From the IMG/VR virus record IMGVR_UViG_3300009285_002043, positions 1 through 21,720 of that record: a stretch of 21,720 bases of DNA. One strand, given 5' to 3'. This stretch comes from a virus. A program made the position numbers and the translations under genes. The stretch's first letter is position 1. Every line of letters starts with the position of its first letter. The notes below the pieces were generated by a model. The model made no database searches. It was given only the letters and a program-made list of their open reading frames with translations, and was not told where the DNA came from. Below are positions 1 to 6,700 of this stretch, piece by piece.

Positions 1-201
1 GCGGGGGCTGGCCGTCCGCCTATTGATACGGCGGCTGGCCGCATGCCCAGTGTCAGTATCGGACTTCCCCGCACGGACATTGAGTTCGCCCGCATTGCGG
101 GGGGCGGCTCGGTGGCGGCGGGAGTGCGGCGGGCGATTGCCCTGTTGCGGGCGTCGGTCCCGCACCTGGACCCGCTTGGCGTGGATGGAAAAACTGATTG
201 A
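1..201 (+). CDS. Partial CDS, C-terminal end of a small ribbon-helix-helix-like protein
   Basis: Frame 1 is open from the window edge to a TGA at 199-201. It could enter from upstream or start at the ATG at 43, giving 52 aa. The segment SVSIGLPRTDIEFARIAGGG followed by a second helix (SVAAGVRRAIALLR) has the strand-helix-helix pattern of Arc/MetJ-type DNA-binding proteins. That assignment is inferred from pattern only. The stop codon lies inside the -35 box of the promoter for the next gene, so this gene ends exactly where the next transcription unit begins. The start is unresolved because the window begins here. Confidence 0.5.
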   Translation, partial: AGAGRPPIDTAAGRMPSVSIGLPRTDIEFARIAGGGSVAAGVRRAIALLRASVPHLDPLGVDGKTD

Positions 202-226
202 CAAACGCCAATCCGTCTGGTATGAT
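198..226 (+). promoter_or_regulatory. Consensus sigma-70 promoter of the early gene block
   Basis: TTGACA at 198-203, a 17-bp spacer and TATGAT at 221-226 give a near-perfect sigma-70 promoter. Transcription should begin near 232-234, about 16 bases before the ATG at 249. The -35 box overlaps the stop codon of the preceding ORF. It most likely drives the HTH gene and the downstream recombination genes, since no terminator is seen between them. Confidence 0.8.
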
Positions 227-248
227 TGCCGCAATGGAGGATTTACCA

Positions 249-506
249 ATGAGCAAAATATCGTCTTTCGGCGAACGGCTCGCCGAAAACGTCCACGCCA
301 TCGAGTGGTCGGACGCCGACATCGCATCCGGCCTCACGGACCTGGGCATCTCCGTGACGACTCAAACTGTTTCCCGCTGGCGGGCCGGGGACCGCGTCCC
401 CCGCTGGCACGAGGGGGAAGCGGTGCTCTATCTGACGAGCCACCCCCGCAGCGCCCGCGTGCTCTCGGCCGCCGGGTCGAAACGCGGAGGGCGCCGCCAT
501 GAATAA
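249..506 (+). CDS. Small helix-turn-helix DNA-binding regulator (Cro/XRE-like)
   Basis: An 85-aa protein. The start is ATG 249, with GGAGG at 236-240 eight bases upstream and a consensus promoter just before it; the longer in-frame start at 198 would lie upstream of the transcript start. Residues about 8-50 read as a helix-turn-helix with the recognition region TTQTVSRWRAGDRVPR, the pattern of phage Cro and XRE-family proteins. Being the first gene after a strong promoter fits a transcriptional regulator of early genes. Its operator is not identified. The C-terminus is basic (KRGGRRHE) and overlaps the next gene by 8 bases. Confidence 0.7.
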   Translation: MSKISSFGERLAENVHAIEWSDADIASGLTDLGISVTTQTVSRWRAGDRVPRWHEGEAVLYLTSHPRSARVLSAAGSKRGGRRHE

Positions 507-750
507 CGCTACAGAGATCTCCCATTCGCTCCTCCCCGAGCCGGGGCCTGGCCCCCGTAAGCCCGACCCCCCTCACCCACAGGCCCCGGCTCGGCCTCCC
601 CTTCACTTCTACGAGGCAATTGCCCGCGACCTCGACGGGATTATCGCGGAGAACGAGGACTCGCGCTCGACGCTGTATCGGTGCCTGAGTGCGTTTCGAA
701 TCGAGGCGTTGCGCGACGCGGCGTTAATACTACGGAGGAACGTTAGATGA
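499..750 (+). CDS. Hypothetical protein, Pro-rich N-terminus
   Basis: An 83-aa protein of unknown function. ATG 499 follows GGAGG at 485-489 and overlaps the end of the HTH gene by 8 bases. Residues about 13-34 are proline-rich and probably disordered. The rest (HFYEAIARDLDGIIAENEDS onward) looks helical, with charged and aliphatic residues alternating. The TGA stop overlaps the next ATG (ATGA at 747-750), so the two genes are probably translationally coupled. Confidence 0.6.
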   Translation: MNNATEISHSLLPEPGPGPRKPDPPHPQAPARPPLHFYEAIARDLDGIIAENEDSRSTLYRCLSAFRIEALRDAALILRRNVR

Positions 751-1034
751 TACCTATCGGAGATCACATGCTGGATCCGGACCTCTTGCCGGATGACGTG
801 GCGCGGTTGCGCTCGCGCGAGAAGGAAATCGTGGAGCACGAGGCGGCTGGCATACTGCGCGAGTTTTTGAATGACATCGAGGACATGGCTCGGGCGGCGC
901 GCAATGAACTGAGCGTCCCGGAAATGACGAGCGGCTATTCGTTGATGAACGTAGAGGATCTAGACGAGTGGCAGATCCTGCGCGACTATGAGCGGGAGGC
1001 CGGGTCGCTCCTCAACGACTGGGCTGGTCGGTAG
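747..1034 (+). CDS. Hypothetical small acidic protein
   Basis: A 95-aa protein, acidic and probably mostly helical, with no recognised domain. ATG 747 overlaps the preceding stop (ATGA) and has GGAGG at 734-738 with 8-base spacing. A second possible start, ATG 768, has GGAG at 758-761 and would remove seven residues. It lies directly before the RecT-like gene in the early operon; function unknown. Confidence 0.6.
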   Translation: MIPIGDHMLDPDLLPDDVARLRSREKEIVEHEAAGILREFLNDIEDMARAARNELSVPEMTSGYSLMNVEDLDEWQILRDYEREAGSLLNDWAGR

Positions 1035-1077
1035 GCCAGCTCCATTTGAGCAGAGGTCAAACGCCAGCTAGGCTGGC
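1022..1077 (+). promoter_or_regulatory. Pair of short hairpins before the RecT gene
   Basis: GCTGG at 1023-1027 can pair with CCAGC at 1036-1040. GCCAGC at 1063-1068 pairs with GCTGGC at 1072-1077 around a three-base TAG loop. The second hairpin ends four bases before the GGAGGAG site of the RecT-like gene. The four arms share the same sequence, so arm exchange is possible. No U-tract follows, so it is not a terminator; a role in translation or mRNA processing is only inferred. Confidence 0.35.
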
Positions 1078-1091
1078 AAAGGAGGAGTCCG

Positions 1092-2120
1092 ATGGAGAAT
1101 AATGGGTCGGTGGTTCGCCAGGACATGCCCCTCGGCGAACTCGGGGCGGTGTTTGCACGGAGTGGATATTTCAGCGATGCTCGCGAGGCCGCGCAGGCAA
1201 TTGTCAAAGTGCTGGCGGGGCGTGAACTTGGGTTCGGGCCGATTGCCAGCATGACGGGGATTCACATTATCAAAGGGAAGATGGCGCCGTCGGCGAACAT
1301 CATCGCGGCGGCGGTGAAACGGAGCGGCCGCTACGATTACAAGGTGGCTCTGCTCGATGCTGAACAATGCCGCCTCAATTTTTTCGACAATGGCGAGCCG
1401 TGCGGTGAATCCTCATTTTCCATGGAGGACGCCCGCGCGGCGGGGGTGTTGAGCAATCCGACGTGGAAACAGTACGCGCGGAACATGTTATTTGCGCGTG
1501 CCATGTCTAACGGGGCGAGATGGTATTGCCCCGATGTGTTCGGGGGGCCAGTGTACACGCCCGAGGAACTCGGCGAAGAGGTGGACGAGGAGGGCAACCC
1601 TCAACAGGCGCAGGCCGCCGAGGTCATCCCCTGTGCCGAGACGGCGCCCGCGCTGGCTGCGCCCGAAACGCCTCCTGCATCGCGGCGGCGGTCAAAATTC
1701 ACTGCACCGCCAACGCCCCTCGCAGACGATCCCATGGCGCGCTCGGAGCCGGATGTGGATGCAGCTATCGAGGAGAGGGTCGTCGAGGTGGCCGAGGCCA
1801 TGGGGTTCGCCACCGAGGATGTGACGGACGCGCTCAAGGGGCGCCGCGTTGCGGCGCTGGGGCACGCAAAGGCGGCCGACTACCTGACCGCCATGAAAAC
1901 CAGGGCGACGGTGCTCGGGCAAATCGCCGCCCACTTCGACAAGCCTACAGTGGATGACCCCCACGCGGCTGCGCTGGGCTATCTGGCGGAAATGGCGGCG
2001 GACAACTACCAGGGCAAGCCGTTGCGCGCGCCCACGCAGGCGTGGCGTAACTGGCTCGGTGAACTCAAAGCGGCGGCGAAAAAGAAAGAGGTGACGAACG
2101 ATGACACAGCCGATTTTTGA
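1092..2120 (+). CDS. RecT-family single-strand annealing recombinase
   Basis: A 342-aa protein. ATG 1092 follows GGAGGAG at 1081-1087. The N-terminal 170 residues have the layout of phage RecT-like annealing proteins, with segments GRELGFGPIASMTGIHIIKG, AANIIAAAVKRSGRYDY-like residues and MLFARAMSNGARWYCPDVFGG. These proteins coat single-stranded DNA and anneal complementary strands during phage recombination and repair. The C-terminal half is Ala/Pro/Glu-rich to about residue 230, then a helical tail ends in a basic KAAAKKKE segment. The following genes (coiled-coil protein, SSB, RuvC-like resolvase) form a recombination cluster. No partner exonuclease is evident in the window. Confidence 0.8.
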   Translation: MENNGSVVRQDMPLGELGAVFARSGYFSDAREAAQAIVKVLAGRELGFGPIASMTGIHIIKGKMAPSANIIAAAVKRSGRYDYKVALLDAEQCRLNFFDNGEPCGESSFSMEDARAAGVLSNPTWKQYARNMLFARAMSNGARWYCPDVFGGPVYTPEELGEEVDEEGNPQQAQAAEVIPCAETAPALAAPETPPASRRRSKFTAPPTPLADDPMARSEPDVDAAIEERVVEVAEAMGFATEDVTDALKGRRVAALGHAKAADYLTAMKTRATVLGQIAAHFDKPTVDDPHAAALGYLAEMAADNYQGKPLRAPTQAWRNWLGELKAAAKKKEVTNDDTADF

Positions 2121-2766
2121 TCTCGTTCCTCGCAACGTGCATCTTGAGGAAAGCGCCAGCGTGTTGATTGCGGAGGCGAAAGCCATTGTCGTCACCGACG
2201 ACGACAGCTACGTTGCCGCATCGGAGTTCCTGAAGGGGTGCAAAGCGCTCGAAAAAAACATCCTCGACTGGATTAACCCCCTGGTCAAAAAGTCGCACGC
2301 GGCGTGGAAGGAGGCGAAGGACCGCGAAAATCAGATGACTGGTCCGGTGAAAAACGCCTATCTCTACGTGTCGCGGGAAATGGGCCGGTATGTATCGGAG
2401 TGCGAGGAAGAACGGCGTCGCGAGGAGGCGGCCATTCGCGCAGCGGAACTGGAGGAGGCCCAGGAACAGCGGCTGAAATACGCGATGCACCTCGAAGAGA
2501 GCGGCTTCGCCAACGCGGCAGAAGCGGTGCTTGAAGCGCCGCTGCAAATCGAGACGCAGAAAGTGGAATCGTGGGCTCCGAAAGTTTCGGACACTGCGGC
2601 CCGCGTGACGTGGACCTATCGCGTCGTAGACGCCGCGCTGATTCCGCGTGAGTATCTGATTCCCGATGAGAAAAAAATCGGCGGCGTGGTGCGTGCTATG
2701 AAGGAGGCGACGAACATTCCCGGGGTCGAGGTGTACACCGAAACCAAGGTGCACGTAAGGAGTTGA
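2101..2766 (+). CDS. Coiled-coil phage protein next to RecT
   Basis: A 221-aa protein starting at ATG 2101, overlapping the RecT gene by 20 bases, with AAAGAGGTG just upstream. Residues about 60-140 are long charged helices (for example CEEERRREEAAIRAAELEEA) predicted as coiled coil. The last 60 residues form a compact domain (VTWTYRVVDAALIPREYLIP, then NIPGVEVYTETKVHVR). Proteins of this layout are common beside RecT/Erf-type genes in phages but have no established activity known to me. An accessory role in recombination is inferred from position. Confidence 0.65.
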   Translation: MTQPIFDLVPRNVHLEESASVLIAEAKAIVVTDDDSYVAASEFLKGCKALEKNILDWINPLVKKSHAAWKEAKDRENQMTGPVKNAYLYVSREMGRYVSECEEERRREEAAIRAAELEEAQEQRLKYAMHLEESGFANAAEAVLEAPLQIETQKVESWAPKVSDTAARVTWTYRVVDAALIPREYLIPDEKKIGGVVRAMKEATNIPGVEVYTETKVHVRS

Positions 2767-2767
2767 G

Positions 2768-3211
2768 ATGCCTGTAAATTTACGAATGCCTGACATCAAC
2801 GAGGTGCGGCTGGCCGGTCGGCTCACGGTCGCGCCTAAACTCGAAACATCCGCAAAAGGGACTTCATGGTGCAGGTGCAGGATTGCATCTGGCCGCAAAT
2901 GGACCGGGCGCGACGGCGTCGAACATCAGGACCAGTTGTTTGTGACGGCGACGGCTTTCGACAAGGCTGCCGAAATTCTCGCGACGATGGGAAAAGGCGA
3001 GCCTCTCTACGTTGAGGGCAAACTCGTGTTCAATGAGTGGACGGACAAGCAAGGGGGTGAGCGGTCGGAGATCAACATCGAACTCCGGCGGGTCTTGCCA
3101 TTGTCCTGGAAGGACGGGCCAGTACCGCACGATGCGCCGGGTCCGCAGGAACGTAACACAGGCGATAGCGAGCATGCGGCGGCGATAACAGAGGATGACA
3201 TCCCGTTTTAG
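2768..3211 (+). CDS. ssb: Single-stranded DNA-binding protein
   Basis: A 147-aa SSB. The OB-fold spans residues about 8-115, with INEVRLAGRLTVAPKLETS near the start and the segment EPLYVEGKLVFNEWTDKQGG. It ends in the acidic tip ITEDDIPF, the peptide by which SSBs recruit partner proteins. ATG 2768 has AAGGAG at 2757-2762; an internal ATG at 2786 would give a more typical SSB N-terminus but lacks a good ribosome site. It protects single strands made during phage replication and RecT-type recombination. Confidence 0.92.
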   Translation: MPVNLRMPDINEVRLAGRLTVAPKLETSAKGTSWCRCRIASGRKWTGRDGVEHQDQLFVTATAFDKAAEILATMGKGEPLYVEGKLVFNEWTDKQGGERSEINIELRRVLPLSWKDGPVPHDAPGPQERNTGDSEHAAAITEDDIPF

Positions 3212-3225
3212 GGAGGATATCTGGA

Positions 3226-3543
3226 ATGAGGCAGAAATGTTCAGTTAGTGGCAAGGGCGAATTTGGATGCGGCAATGCCCCGACGTGGCTGGCTGACGAC
3301 GGCCGCTACTACTGCGGCCTACACGACCCTAAGAATGTTGAGAAACGAGCGGCGCTTAAGGCGCAGGACGCTGAAATGCAGCGAATCGAGGCATACCTGA
3401 TCGCCGAACTCCGTCATTGTGTGCGTGCGGCACTGGCCCGCACGTGGGCGGAGCAGCTTGACCGCTACGAGGTATTGCTGGCCGCCGGTAAAGACGCGGC
3501 CGCAATACGTGTTGCGCTGGCAGCCGGAAACGAGAGGGAGTAG
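3226..3543 (+). CDS. Hypothetical protein with possible zinc-binding N-terminus
   Basis: A 105-aa protein. ATG 3226 has GGAGG at 3212-3216. The first 35 residues contain Cys5, Cys15, Cys30 and His33 (YYCGLHDP), spaced like a small zinc-binding module; zinc binding is inferred. The remainder is helical and Ala-rich. It sits between SSB and the resolvase in the early operon. No specific function is recognised. Confidence 0.6.
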   Translation: MRQKCSVSGKGEFGCGNAPTWLADDGRYYCGLHDPKNVEKRAALKAQDAEMQRIEAYLIAELRHCVRAALARTWAEQLDRYEVLLAAGKDAAAIRVALAAGNERE

Positions 3544-3547
3544 TCCG

Positions 3548-3811
3548 TTGCACGTTACGAGAAATGACAGGGGTCAGATCAGCCACGTTTTGGCTCGCGG
3601 CGTTGATGTTGAAATACGGAGAGGCGAAACTGTTTGGATTGTTGCGTTTTCGCGAAAAGGGGAACCTGTAGGCGCTGTGTATCTCCCGCTTGTGGATGTC
3701 TCCGAGATCCCTACTGAAAGTGTTACGTCATTACTGGCGACTGCCGTCGACGCAATTGGGCGGGCGGCGGCTATGCACAATGAAGGGGATGGCTCTATAT
3801 GCTTAAGATAA
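3548..3811 (+). CDS. Hypothetical protein, probable TTG start
   Basis: An 87-aa protein. I place the start at TTG 3548 because GAGGGAG at 3534-3540 lies just before it. The in-frame ATG at 3419 lies deep inside the preceding gene with no ribosome site. The product begins M-H-V-T-R-N-D-R and has beta-like segments (DVEIRRGETVWIVAFSRKGE) and a helical C-terminus. No family recognised. It overlaps the resolvase gene by 13 bases. Confidence 0.5.
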   Translation: MHVTRNDRGQISHVLARGVDVEIRRGETVWIVAFSRKGEPVGAVYLPLVDVSEIPTESVTSLLATAVDAIGRAAAMHNEGDGSICLR

Positions 3812-4257
3812 TCATAGCGATTGATCCCGGAGCACATGGCGCGATTGCCGTATACTACAACGATGGCCGTGTGGGCCGTGTCGAGTGCCATCGGATAGTG
3901 GACGATGGGGATACGCTCAATTTTTTGGTGTCGCAGTCAATGGCCCGAGCGCATGGGCTCGGGATTATGGCCTACGTCGAAAATGTGGGGCAGTATCATC
4001 CCGGCAATAGCGGACCTGCGTCGGTGAAATTCGCTGAGCATTGCGGATTCCTGCGCGGCGTTCTGTTTGCGCTGGCCATCCCCCGGGAAAAGGTCTCGCC
4101 TGCGACGTGGATGAAAGCGCTCGGGACGCTTCCGAAGAACAAGGCCGCGCGCAAGCGCGCGATCAAAGTGGAGATGGCGCAGAGGTATCCGCACCTCGAT
4201 GTTACGCTGGTGAATGCGGACGCGCTCGGAATCCTGACCTGGGCGATGAAACAGTAG
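3799..4257 (+). CDS. RuvC-like Holliday junction resolvase
   Basis: A 152-aa protein with the RNase H-like fold of phage RuvC-type nucleases. It opens with IIAIDPGAHGAIA (Asp9). Glu61 lies in AYVENVGQ, and NADALGILTWA near the end carries Asp141. The family uses such acidic residues to bind two metals and cleave four-way junctions. Here it probably resolves branched DNA before packaging, working with the annealing protein and SSB upstream. ATG 3799 overlaps the previous gene by 13 bases, with AAGGGG ten bases upstream. It is the last gene of this block before a 190-base structured gap. Confidence 0.82.
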   Translation: MLKIIIAIDPGAHGAIAVYYNDGRVGRVECHRIVDDGDTLNFLVSQSMARAHGLGIMAYVENVGQYHPGNSGPASVKFAEHCGFLRGVLFALAIPREKVSPATWMKALGTLPKNKAARKRAIKVEMAQRYPHLDVTLVNADALGILTWAMKQ

Positions 4258-4447
4258 AATGAATGCGGACGCACAATGATAGCGTTGCAGATCTTGCATA
4301 CGCGGTATAGGTGGTATATCACGAGTGATTATCACTCGGTGAATAGCCTACCCATACAAATACTTGTAGGAACGTACCAGCCCGGGTGTAAGTCCGTCAG
4401 TATGACTTACAACGGTAGAAGCGCCACTGTACGATAAAAAGGAGAAA
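4258..4447 (+). promoter_or_regulatory. Structured leader between the resolvase and the next gene
   Basis: This 190-base gap is AT-richer than its surroundings and full of inverted repeats. CGAGTGAT and ATCACTCG at 4322-4338 form a perfect 8-bp palindrome with one central base, a candidate operator. TACAA/TTGTA at 4355-4368 form a hairpin. TGTAAGTC (4387-4394) and GACTTACA (4404-4411) form an 8-bp stem with a 9-base loop. CTACC (4348-4352) can pair with GGTAG (4414-4418) to close both hairpins into a junction. AAAAAGGAG precedes ATG 4448. No consensus promoter is clear; a riboregulator or protein-binding leader is inferred. Confidence 0.5.
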
Positions 4448-4654
4448 ATGATTATGGATCTTATAGCCAAAGACAATACAAAGCCTGGGGTTCAACGGTT
4501 AGCTCCAGACGAAGTATTTAAGCGCTCCTCTGCGATGAAGAAGAGAATTAACGAGTTCCTCTTCGAGGTAGTAAGCCGAGACACGAAGGTCGGTGATCTC
4601 GATGCTGTCGCGAATGCGATGCTTGATTTTTTTTACATTGAATGGGAAAACTAA
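4448..4654 (+). CDS. Hypothetical small protein
   Basis: A 68-aa protein of unknown function, starting at ATG 4448 after AAAAAGGAG. It looks alpha-helical and mildly acidic, ending MLDFFYIEWEN. Its codons are AT-richer than those of the recombination genes, suggesting an accessory gene gained separately. The 137 bases after it hold no gene; they contain a GCGGGC/GCCCGC hairpin just downstream of the stop (about 4670-4691) without a U-tract. Confidence 0.55.
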   Translation: MIMDLIAKDNTKPGVQRLAPDEVFKRSSAMKKRINEFLFEVVSRDTKVGDLDAVANAMLDFFYIEWEN

Positions 4655-4791
4655 ACACTTTTCGCGCTGGCGGGCCTATCACCTGCCCGCAAATAAGACG
4701 GCATAGATGGATCCTCAGAGGTATGTATATAGCAGCCTTCGGCGTCTCGCCTAAAGAATCCTACTGTGCTGGAAGTAAAAAGGAGAATCAA

Positions 4792-4998
4792 ATGGATGAT
4801 ATTGGACATGTTAGTTTCTGGTCTAGGATGTATGCGCTGGTTGCGCAGATGCATGCAGAGGAGGCGGCCATTGCGGGGATGGTTGCGGAGAATCAATTGA
4901 GGTTGTCCAGAGGAGAAGCACTTGCCTACACAGGGGAAGATTTTAATCATCGAGCAAATTGCTTGATGGTACTTGCCGAGTTCCTTGCTAAAATATAA
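4792..4998 (+). CDS. Hypothetical small helical protein
   Basis: A 68-aa protein. I choose ATG 4792 because AAAAAGGAGA lies eight bases upstream, closely matching the ribosome site of the gene at 4448; the longer in-frame start at 4642 has no such site. Residues about 10-45 form a probable amphipathic helix (RMYALVAQMHAEEAAIAGMV). No domain recognised. Confidence 0.55.
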   Translation: MDDIGHVSFWSRMYALVAQMHAEEAAIAGMVAENQLRLSRGEALAYTGEDFNHRANCLMVLAEFLAKI

Positions 4999-5022
4999 TC
5001 AAGGGCACGAGGAGGGTAATCA

Positions 5023-5361
5023 ATGCACAGAGGCAATATAAATAAGCCAAACACCATGGCTGGGCGGCTCTACCGCCTCCTGCAACGCCGCGTCGAGTGG
5101 GATGCGTTCGAGCTCCAAAACGCTTTGCATACTCGGTGTCTCGCGACGCACATTGCGGAAGTGCGATGTCAGCTACGCCCATTGGGCGTAGACGTGGTGT
5201 ACGCGATGGACCGTGGCAGACACGGGACGTATAGGCTCATGCCGTGCCGCTCTTCATCTCGCGAGTTGCCCGCGAGCGTTGTGCGGGTAGAGCATGCAGG
5301 TGTAGAGCAGATGGACTTGGATGGCGTGCCTGTTCCAGAGTCGGAAATGGAGTGGTTGTGA
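5023..5361 (+). CDS. Small winged-helix-like protein
   Basis: A 112-aa protein with AGGAGGG at about 5009-5015 before ATG 5023. Residues about 12-70 (MAGRLYRLLQRRVEWDAFEL through THIAEVRCQLRPLGVDVVYA) follow a winged helix-turn-helix pattern ending in the beta-wing RHGTYRLMP. This arrangement is common in small phage DNA-binding proteins. The acidic C-terminus (DLDGVPVPESEMEWL) is unassigned. The stop overlaps the next ATG (ATGA at 5358-5364 region). Target and role unknown. Confidence 0.55.
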   Translation: MHRGNINKPNTMAGRLYRLLQRRVEWDAFELQNALHTRCLATHIAEVRCQLRPLGVDVVYAMDRGRHGTYRLMPCRSSSRELPASVVRVEHAGVEQMDLDGVPVPESEMEWL

Positions 5362-5516
5362 TGAACACTTTAATCCGGACTTGTGCCGATAGCTATAGTT
5401 ACAGTTATGGCGACGGCAATAGTTACGGCTATGCCTATTATGGTTATGGCAACGGCTATTGGGTGTTGCGGTGGCTGTGTGCGGCCGCATGCGCGACGGT
5501 GAGGGTATCTCTATGA
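5361..5516 (+). CDS. Small Tyr/Gly/Ser-rich repeat peptide
   Basis: A 51-aa ORF starting at ATG 5361, which overlaps the previous stop. Residues 10-34 are a low-complexity run of Tyr alternating with Ser, Gly, Asp and Asn (for example YSYSYGDGNSYGYAYYGYG), followed by a hydrophobic, Cys-containing end. The DNA is a degenerate 6-bp repeat at about 5394-5460. Both ends are ATGA overlaps, so it is probably translated in the operon. It has no recognised function; it could equally be a tolerated repeat. Confidence 0.45.
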   Translation: MNTLIRTCADSYSYSYGDGNSYGYAYYGYGNGYWVLRWLCAAACATVRVSL

Positions 5517-5728
5517 AATGGCAGAATGATCCATGGCAGTCGGTCATAGAGCATGACGGCATTTTTGCCGTGGTCTATCGTGAGGATCGCTGCTGGACGG
5601 GCTATATCCATTGCCCGGATGGGGTGATTGCATCGATAGGAATGTTCCGCTGGCGCTGGTTGGCGAAACGTGCGGCAAAGCGGGCGTTGATAGATGAACT
5701 CAGGAGGGCGAGCAATGAAACTGTATAA
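5513..5728 (+). CDS. Hypothetical small protein
   Basis: A 71-aa protein starting at ATG 5513, which overlaps the preceding stop (ATGA at 5513-5516); the longer in-frame start at 5459 lies inside the repeat ORF. It begins MKWQNDPWQS, has a beta-rich middle (IFAVVYREDRCWTGYIHCPD) and a basic helical C-terminus (RWRWLAKRAAKRALIDELRR). Unknown function. It overlaps the next gene by 14 bases. Confidence 0.55.
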   Translation: MKWQNDPWQSVIEHDGIFAVVYREDRCWTGYIHCPDGVIASIGMFRWRWLAKRAAKRALIDELRRASNETV

Positions 5729-6056
5729 GCGCCGCGCAGACTGTATGCGTTACACCGGCTCGGCGTGGCCTGTTTCCTCAGATGATGGAACGCTATGGGT
5801 CAGCAGCGTCGCCGCCATGCTGTTGCAGATGGACGTGATCGACACGGAGATTTATCAATATGCTGGCGTGTTTGAGGCGATAGTCTGGATTGGTGCAATG
5901 GGCCGGTGGACAATCGTTATGACGACGGGATTTAGTAACGGGGTAATGTCTGTGTCTGCGCACGCGTCATCCACCACGGCGGCACGTGAATACAGTGCGG
6001 CTAAATTCAGACTGACTGGGTGTGGCTACATTGCAAAACAAGCGGAAGCGAGATGA
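5715..6056 (+). CDS. Hypothetical protein
   Basis: A 113-aa protein. ATG 5715 has AGGAGG at 5702-5707. The sequence is rich in small and hydrophobic residues (SSVAAMLLQMDVIDTEIYQY, AIVWIGAMGRWTIVMTTGFS) but has no clear signal peptide or membrane helix. No family recognised. Its TGA at 6054-6056 overlaps ATG 6053. Confidence 0.5.
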   Translation: MKLYKRRADCMRYTGSAWPVSSDDGTLWVSSVAAMLLQMDVIDTEIYQYAGVFEAIVWIGAMGRWTIVMTTGFSNGVMSVSAHASSTTAAREYSAAKFRLTGCGYIAKQAEAR

Positions 6057-6109
6057 TAATGGATGCATCTGTAGGAAAAATTCCCCTGTCGGTGTTCGCT
6101 GTTTCATGA
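6053..6109 (+). CDS. Possible 18-codon coupling ORF
   Basis: ATG 6053 overlaps the stop of the preceding gene, and its own TGA at 6107-6109 overlaps ATG 6106 of the next gene. The 18-residue product begins MIMDASVGKIPL. It bridges two genes by consecutive ATGA junctions, so it may act as a translational relay rather than making a functional peptide. No separate ribosome site is evident. It may be chance. Confidence 0.3.
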   Translation: MIMDASVGKIPLSVFAVS

Positions 6110-6357
6110 CGTGGCCTTCCACTGATGTTGCGTCAGAGCCACAGAGTGAGCTCAACGAGGTGCTCTATGACGAGCCCCACACAATCGACGTGCGCTACCT
6201 CGACGATCTTATAGATGTGTCTTTACAGCTCAGCGCGGGGCTGCTGGAGGGGCGCTATGTGCTGGTCGCCGGGCCTAGCGGCACGGAGGCTGCGCTCGAC
6301 GAAATGCAGGCGGCTATCGAGGAATTGCGGCGGCTGGAGCGGAGGGACTCGCGATGA
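6106..6357 (+). CDS. Hypothetical small acidic protein
   Basis: An 83-aa protein. I prefer ATG 6106 (M-T-W-P-S-T-D) because it overlaps the stop of the 18-codon ORF; the longer start at 6022 would overlap the previous gene by 35 bases. It contains a helical C-terminal half (AALDEMQAAIEELRRLERRD). No domain recognised. The stop overlaps ATG 6354 (ATGA). Confidence 0.5.
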   Translation: MTWPSTDVASEPQSELNEVLYDEPHTIDVRYLDDLIDVSLQLSAGLLEGRYVLVAGPSGTEAALDEMQAAIEELRRLERRDSR

Positions 6358-6554
6358 AATATGCAGTGGTCATCAACGCGGCTTTTAGCTATTCGCTGGG
6401 GGAGGTCGAGGCGGACGATTTGGACGCGGCCTACGCCCGCGCATGGGAGCTTGCCGATATAGTGGGAGAGCCTGAGCTGTGCGAGGCGTGTGCGCAGCGG
6501 CTGTCATACGTTATGATGACCGACGCTCCGATCCTCGTGCCGGTGAACGGATGA
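6354..6554 (+). CDS. Hypothetical small protein
   Basis: A 66-aa protein, translationally coupled to the gene before it by ATGA. It begins with a beta strand (MKYAVVINAAFSYSL), then an acidic helix (DDLDAAYARAWELADIVG) and a Cys pair (CEACAQRL). Last gene of the small-gene chain; the next promoter begins four bases after its stop. Confidence 0.55.
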   Translation: MKYAVVINAAFSYSLGEVEADDLDAAYARAWELADIVGEPELCEACAQRLSYVMMTDAPILVPVNG

Positions 6555-6557
6555 TAA

Positions 6558-6586
6558 TTGACAGCGGCCCGGGTCCGTGGTAGAAT
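6558..6586 (+). promoter_or_regulatory. Consensus sigma-70 promoter before the replication region
   Basis: TTGACA at 6558-6563, a 17-bp spacer and TAGAAT at 6581-6586. The spacer is GC-rich. Transcription should start near 6592-6594. It lies immediately after the small-gene operon and faces the replication initiator, about 340 bp upstream of that gene's start. Confidence 0.75.
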
Positions 6587-6607
6587 GTGGGCGCGAAAGG
6601 ATAGCAT

Positions 6608-6700
6608 CGATGACACACGAGACCGACCCAATTGCGCAGTCAGTGCCCACCACTCGCTGTTCCTTTCGCAAGGCAATTGGGCCGGTCTCTTGTATCATCG
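6608..6700 (+). repeat. Long imperfect inverted repeat (28-bp arms)
   Basis: Arms at 6608-6635 and 6673-6700 are complementary at 25 of 28 positions, with the longest uninterrupted run at CCCAATTGC / GCAATTGGG. In the loop, CCTTTCGC at 6662-6669 is the exact complement of GCGAAAGG at 6593-6600, at the expected 5' end of the transcript, next to the ribosome site of the short ORF. The two pairings could coexist or compete. The combination resembles a regulatory leader or small structured RNA. Confidence 0.6.

Noticed and set aside
23-502. A 159-codon + frame across the first promoter
   Set aside because: It is Arg/Trp/Pro-rich, crosses a consensus promoter and overlaps the HTH gene in another frame.
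2065-2898. A 277-codon - strand frame opposite the coiled-coil gene
   Set aside because: Low-complexity Arg/Phe/His-rich translation with no recognisable domain, opposite a well-placed + gene with a good ribosome site.
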